DNA of 64,000 nt from Nicoliella spurrieriana (GTDB lineage: Bacteria; Bacillota; Bacilli; Lactobacillales; Lactobacillaceae): contig NZ_CP093361.1 of assembly GCF_023380205.1 (NCBI RefSeq), positions 682,001 through 746,000 of the forward strand, written 5' to 3'. Made by a program: the position numbers and the translations under genes. The notes under the pieces are model-generated. The model was not told the DNA's origin, searched no databases, and saw only the letters and a program-made list of their open reading frames with translations. Positions 53,801 through 59,800 of the stretch are shown piece after piece; position 1 is the stretch's first letter; each line of letters begins with the position of its first letter.

Positions 53801-56800
53801 GCTGCGGCTACCACCAGTGATACCGCTACATTGAGCGCAACCAGTTCAGTGGTTGCTAGCGTCGTTGCTGCCAACCCATCCGATGCTTCAGTTGCCGCTG
53901 CTGCCAGCACCGTTGCTTCATACGTTGCTGCTGGCGCAAGCGCATCTGCTGCCGGGGCTCAAGCCGCATCGCAAGCCGTTGTTGATAGTTCCGCTGCTAG
54001 CGTTGCTGCTGACCAGGCTGCAAGTCAATATGCTGCTGCCGTGAATGCCTCCAACGCTGCCAAGTCGTATGCTGATGCTGCGAACAGCTACGCCCAAACG
54101 GGTGATAGTGCGAATGCAGCCTTGAACTCCAGCCTAGCTGATTCCGCCGTTGCTGCCGCATCACAAGCTGCATTGACCGGTTCGTCATACGCCAATGCCG
54201 CCGTTAGTGCTGCCCAACAAGCAACGACTCAATCCCAAAGTGCTGCTAGTGCTAAGACCGCGACCCAATCAGCTGCTTCTGCTGCCGGTCAGGTTCAATT
54301 AAGCCTTACCAACTCGGTTGCCCAGGTTAACTCGGCAGCTTCGAGTGAGGCTAGTTCCGCCCAACCAGTTGCAGCCAGTGCCAGCGCTGATGCTAGTGCC
54401 GCTGCTTCCGGAGTGGTCGTTAACAGTAGCGCCGCCGCTGTTAGTTCATCGAACGCTAGTTCCGCAAATGATGCTGCTTCGACTGCCGCTTCGAATGCTG
54501 CCACCGTTGCCAGCACCGCCGCTAGCGTGGCTGCTGCCAACCCGAAGGATGCATCGATTGCAAGTGAGGCTGCGCAAGCCGCATCTGCCAACGCCGTTGC
54601 ATCCAGTGCCGCTTCCGTCGCTGTTCAAGCCTCCAGTGCGGCATGGACTGCTTCTAGCACGGCATCCAGTGCGAACGTAGTCGCTGCATCTGCTAACACG
54701 GCCACCGATAGCTTCTCAGCCGTGGCTTCGACTGAAGCTGCCGCTGCTTACCAGGCTTCCAATGCTGGCAACATGGCCGCTGCGAAGTCACATGCTGATG
54801 CTGCATCTAATGCTGCTGCAAATGCTGCTGCCCAAGCCGTTGTTGCTGATTCAGCTTCTGCTGCTGCATCCCAGGCTGCTGTAGCTGGCTCCGCTGCCGC
54901 TAGTCGCGCTGCCAGCGCCCAGGCGACAGCCCAAAGTGCTGCGGTGGCTGCTTCGACTGCCGGGAACTTTGCTTCCTCCGCCAGCTCGTTTAATTCTTCT
55001 GACGCAGTGACTGGCAGCAGTACTGCTGCTAGCGCCAATAGTGCCGCCGCTTCATTTGCCGGTGGGGCTGCTGGCAACGCCGATGATGCGAATAGTAATG
55101 ATCAATTGGCATCTAAGTACGCCAGTGAAGCTAGTTCTGCTACCAGTGGCGCCAACCTTTCGGCTTCCAGTGTAAGTAGTGCTGCTACTTCTGCTGGCGC
55201 AGTCGTTGCCGCCAACCCAAGAAATTCAGCCATCAGCAATGCTGCTGCTGCAATCAATTCTGCTAACGTAGTTGCATCTAGTGCGAACTCCGATGCAGTG
55301 CTTGCCAACAGTCAAGCTGCATCTGCTAAGGCTGATGCTGACGCTGCTAATAACACCGCCAGTTCACAAAGTAGCCTTGCTAAGCAGGCCGCTGCTCAAG
55401 CAAGCACGGCATCTGCCAATGCTTCGCTGGCATACGCCACTAAGGACTATGCTGCCGGAAACAGCTACACCGCCGCTGCGGTTGCGGCTGCTTCGAACGC
55501 ATCGAATGCTAATTCCGCCGCTGCTTCTGCCGCTGCCGCTGTTAAATCGGCCACTGACGTTGCATCGAGTGCCGATGGCCGTGCCATCGCTGATTCCAAG
55601 GCTGCTGCGAGTGCCGCGTTAAGCGCGAGTGCTGCTGTGGACGCCTTGAACAGCGCCGTTACAACCCAGAATTCACAAATTAGTGTGGCAAATGCCAACT
55701 CGAGTGCCGCTAGTTCCGCTGCTAGTGATGCGAGTGCTGCTAGTGTCAATGCTGACAGCAACAGTGCTTCGGCTGCTGCCAACTCGAGTGCCGCTAGTTT
55801 AGCTGCTGCCCAAACGTCTAGCAGTGTCAGCCTCGCTGGTTCATACACCAACGATGCGAGCGTTGCATCCTCCGTTGCTGCCCAAAACAGTGCGGATCCT
55901 GCGACCGTATCCGCATTATCCAGTGATGTAGCAGTTGCTTCGAGCGCCAATGCCCGGGCCAACGCTGCTAACCAAGCCGCCAGTGATGCTAGTTCGGTCG
56001 CCACCGCCGCTAGTTCTGCTGCATCGAGTGCGGTAGGGAGTGCGTCGACTGCCAACGCCGTTGCATCCTCTGCTAACCGCACCGCAAGCAAGTTGGCTAG
56101 CCAAGCTGCCTCCGCTGCTGCGACTGGCAAGAGTTCGGACGCTGACCGTTACAACACCTTAGCTAGTGCTGCTGCTAAGTCAGCTGCCGATGCTACCGCT
56201 AGTGCCCAAGCTGCCGCCCAGGTCGTTGCGAGTGCTAACTCAGTGGCTGCCAGTGCAACCCAAGCTGCCCAGAGTGCTTCGAGCACCGCTATTTCAGCTG
56301 GGTCACTTGCATCCTCCGCTGCTTCTGATGCGCAATCCAGAGCCGCTAACTTTGATGCTGACCTCAGCAAGAAGCGGGCATCGAATGCCTCCGTTGCGAC
56401 TGATTCACACGCTGGTGAAATTGCCAGTGATAGCGGAGTGGTTTCGAGCGCTTCCAGTGTTACCAAGAGTGCGATCTCAGCTGCTAACAAGGCATCGAGT
56501 TCTGCTGATAAGGCAACTTCCGCTACTGATTCACTAGCTTCTGCTAACCCTGAAAATGCGGTCGTTTCCGCTGCTAATTCAACTGCCCACTCTGCTTCAG
56601 CAGTGGCTTCTAACGCCGCTTCTGATGCCGTGGTCGCAAGTGGCATCGTTTCGAGTGCTTCGGCAGTCGTTAGTTCCGCTTCATCGGTTGTTTCAGATGC
56701 TCAACAGGCCGCATCGAATGCTTACTCCACCGCATCGAGCGCCGCTTCCGTTGCTGGTGATCCAACCATCACGGCTGAATCACGGGCCGCAGCGCGGTCT

Positions 56801-59800
56801 GCTGCTAAGGTGGCTGCGGATAGTGGGGCGGCTCAAGAAGCATTGGCTTCGTCAGCTGCTACCGATGCTTCCAACGCTGCTGCTGCTGCGAGTCAAGCTG
56901 CCGGCCGGGCTAGTCGTGATCAATCGATCGCGTCAACCGCCGCTGCCCAAGCTGCTGCCGCCCAACAAGCTGCGCAAACCGCAGTGAACAATGGGGCTAG
57001 TTACAACCGGGCCGCTGATTCAGCTGCGACTGCTGCCGCTGGTGCTGATACGACCGCATCCAATGCGGCTGCTGGTGCTGATCAAGATGCATCCCTTGCA
57101 TCTTCATACGCAAGTCAAGCCAGCGCTTCAACTAGTCAAGCGGTTAGCGGGAACGCAAGCGTTTCCAACGCCGCTGCTGAAGCTACCAGCATTTCATCAT
57201 CGAACCCAACCAACACCGTAGTTAGTGCCGCAGCTTCGACTGCGACTTCCGCTGCTGTTGTCGCTAGTGCCGCTACTTCCGATGCCGTAATTGCTAATTC
57301 ACAGGCCCAAGCTGCTAAGCAAACGGCTAGCCAAGCTGCTAGTTCGGCTGACTCCGCTAGTGCTGCTGCTAGTTCTGCGAACGTAATTGCTGTATCTGCT
57401 GCATCGGCTGCCAAGAGTTATGCCAGTGCCGGGGATGAATCCGCTGCCCAAAGCGCAAACGCAATTGCTTCGAACCAGGCTGCGACTGCCGTTTCTGCTG
57501 CTTCGGTCGCCGTCCTTGCATCCAACACCGCATCGGTCGCCGTCCAAAGCGCATCCAGTGCTTCGGTCCGGGCTGCTTCCGACGCCGCTGCCGTTGGTTC
57601 AGCCTTGAGCATTGCAAACTCCGCCAACGCCGCTGCTTCTGCTGCTGCAGAGGCTGGGAAGCAGGGCTTAGCTAAGGCTGATGCCACAACTTCCGAGGCC
57701 ACTTCGGCTGACACGGCTGCTGCGAATGCTGCTAGTGGAGCTGGAAGTGATGCTGCCTTAGCCTCCAAGTATGCAAGCCAAGCTAGTTCATCAACGAGCG
57801 AAGCTGCGACTGGCGACGCGGTGGTCAACACCAACACCAGTCAAGTCAACAGCATTGCATCTGCGAACCCAGCTAACAAGCTCGTTAGTTCCGCCGCTGT
57901 GGTTGCAAACTCCGCATCGATTGCCGCTAGTTCAGCTACTTCCGATGCTGTGATTGCAAATAGTAACGCCCAGGCTGCCAAGAGCACTGCCAGTGCTGCT
58001 GCTAGCGCTGCGACCTCGAACAGTTCGGCTGCCAGTGCCGCTGCTTCCTTAGCAGCCAGCGTTGCCGTTACTGCCAAGAGCTTCGCCAGTGCTGGTGATC
58101 CATCCGCTGCTGAAACGGCTAACTCGACTGCTGCTAGCTATGCTAACGCTGCTAGTGCTGCCGCTGCCCAAGCGGTTAGTGATTCATCAACGGCTAGTTC
58201 TGCTACCGTCGTTGCATCCGATAATGCAACGCGGGCTGCTAGTGACGCTGCTGTGGTTTCCGGTGCGGTCCAAGCGGTGCTTTCCGCTAACTCCGCTGCC
58301 GCTTCAGCTGCTGCCAATGGGGCTAAAGGGACGTCCAGTGCCGATGCCTCATCCTCGCAAGCCGCTAGTGACAACGCTGCTGCTAGTGCTGATGCAAGTG
58401 GTGCTGATAGTAACGCTGCCCTCGCATCCAAGTACGCAAGTCAAGCTAGCGTTTCAACTAGCCAGACTGCTGAAACGACCGCGAGTGCCAACTCGATCAA
58501 TAGCGCTACGTCCAGCATCGCAGTTGCCCACCCATCGAATGCAGTGATCAAGTCGGTCGCATCCGTTGCTAGTTCCGCGACTTCGGTTGCTCAATCAGCC
58601 AATAGTGATGCCATCACCGCCAACTCCGTAGCCCAAAGTGCTAAGAGTGCTGCCAGTGCTGCTGCTGCATCCGCCGATGCCGCAAGCAAGGTCGCCAGTT
58701 CGACTGCTACGCTTGCCGCTAGTTATGCCACTGCTGCGAAGAGCTACGCCACTGCTGGTGATGAATCCGCCGCTGCTGCTGCCAATGCTTCTGCAGTTGA
58801 TCAAACAAGCATCGCTAGTTCCGCTGCCGTTCAGGCCCATACCGGTTCGGTCGACGCCTCGACTGCTGCCCAAGCGGCATCATCCGCTTCGGTCCGGGCT
58901 GCTTTGGATAGCTCAATTGCTGCCCATCAACTAAGCATTGCGGCTGTGGCTGGTTCAATGGCTGCTTCCGCTGCGAACCAACAAAGCGCCGATGCACAAT
59001 CTGCATCCGCTGCCACTAGTCAAGCTGCTGCCACTAGTGTTGCGACTGCTTCTAAGGCTGCCAGCGCTGCCAGTGCCAACACCGCGACGACTTCGATTGC
59101 CAGTGCGGTCAGCGCCAACAATGCGAACACGCAAAGTGCGAACAACGATGCTGCATCCGCTGCCAACCAGGCCACGAGCTTAGCTGCCAATGCGCAACAA
59201 AACTCCAGTGCCCAATCATTTGCAATCCAGGCAATGTCGGCACAACAAACGGCCGCATCCGCTGCTGCTTTAGCCGCTAGCGCTAATTCGACCGCCCAAA
59301 GTGCCAAGAGTGCCGCTAGTGCTCAAAACAGCATTGCTTCGGGTGCTAACAGCATGGCCACGATTCTAAACCGGGATGCCGCTAGCTATGCTAGTGCTGC
59401 ATCTGCTGCCGCAAGTGCCGGGGACTACAGTGCCGTTAGTTCATACAACGCACTGGTCAACTCCGCAAACAGTGCCGCTGCTGGTTACTACAACATGGCT
59501 TCATCAGCTAATTCGGCTGCGAGCGCTCAAGCTTCAATTGCCGCTGCCGCTCAATCCACGGTTGCATCTGCAAACTCAGTTGCCATGGTGGCCCGGGCCA
59601 ACGCCCAATACGCCGCTGCCGCTGCTTACAATGTGACCCACTTGAGTAACAACGCAAGCAAGTACGCTGCAGCCGCAAGCACGGCTAACAGCTATGCGGT
59701 TTCAGCCGCCAGTGCGGTTAGTGCCGATCAAAATACGGCGGGCATGTACTCGTCAGTAGCATCTAGCTACACTTCATCGACGTTCCTACCGGCTAGTTCT

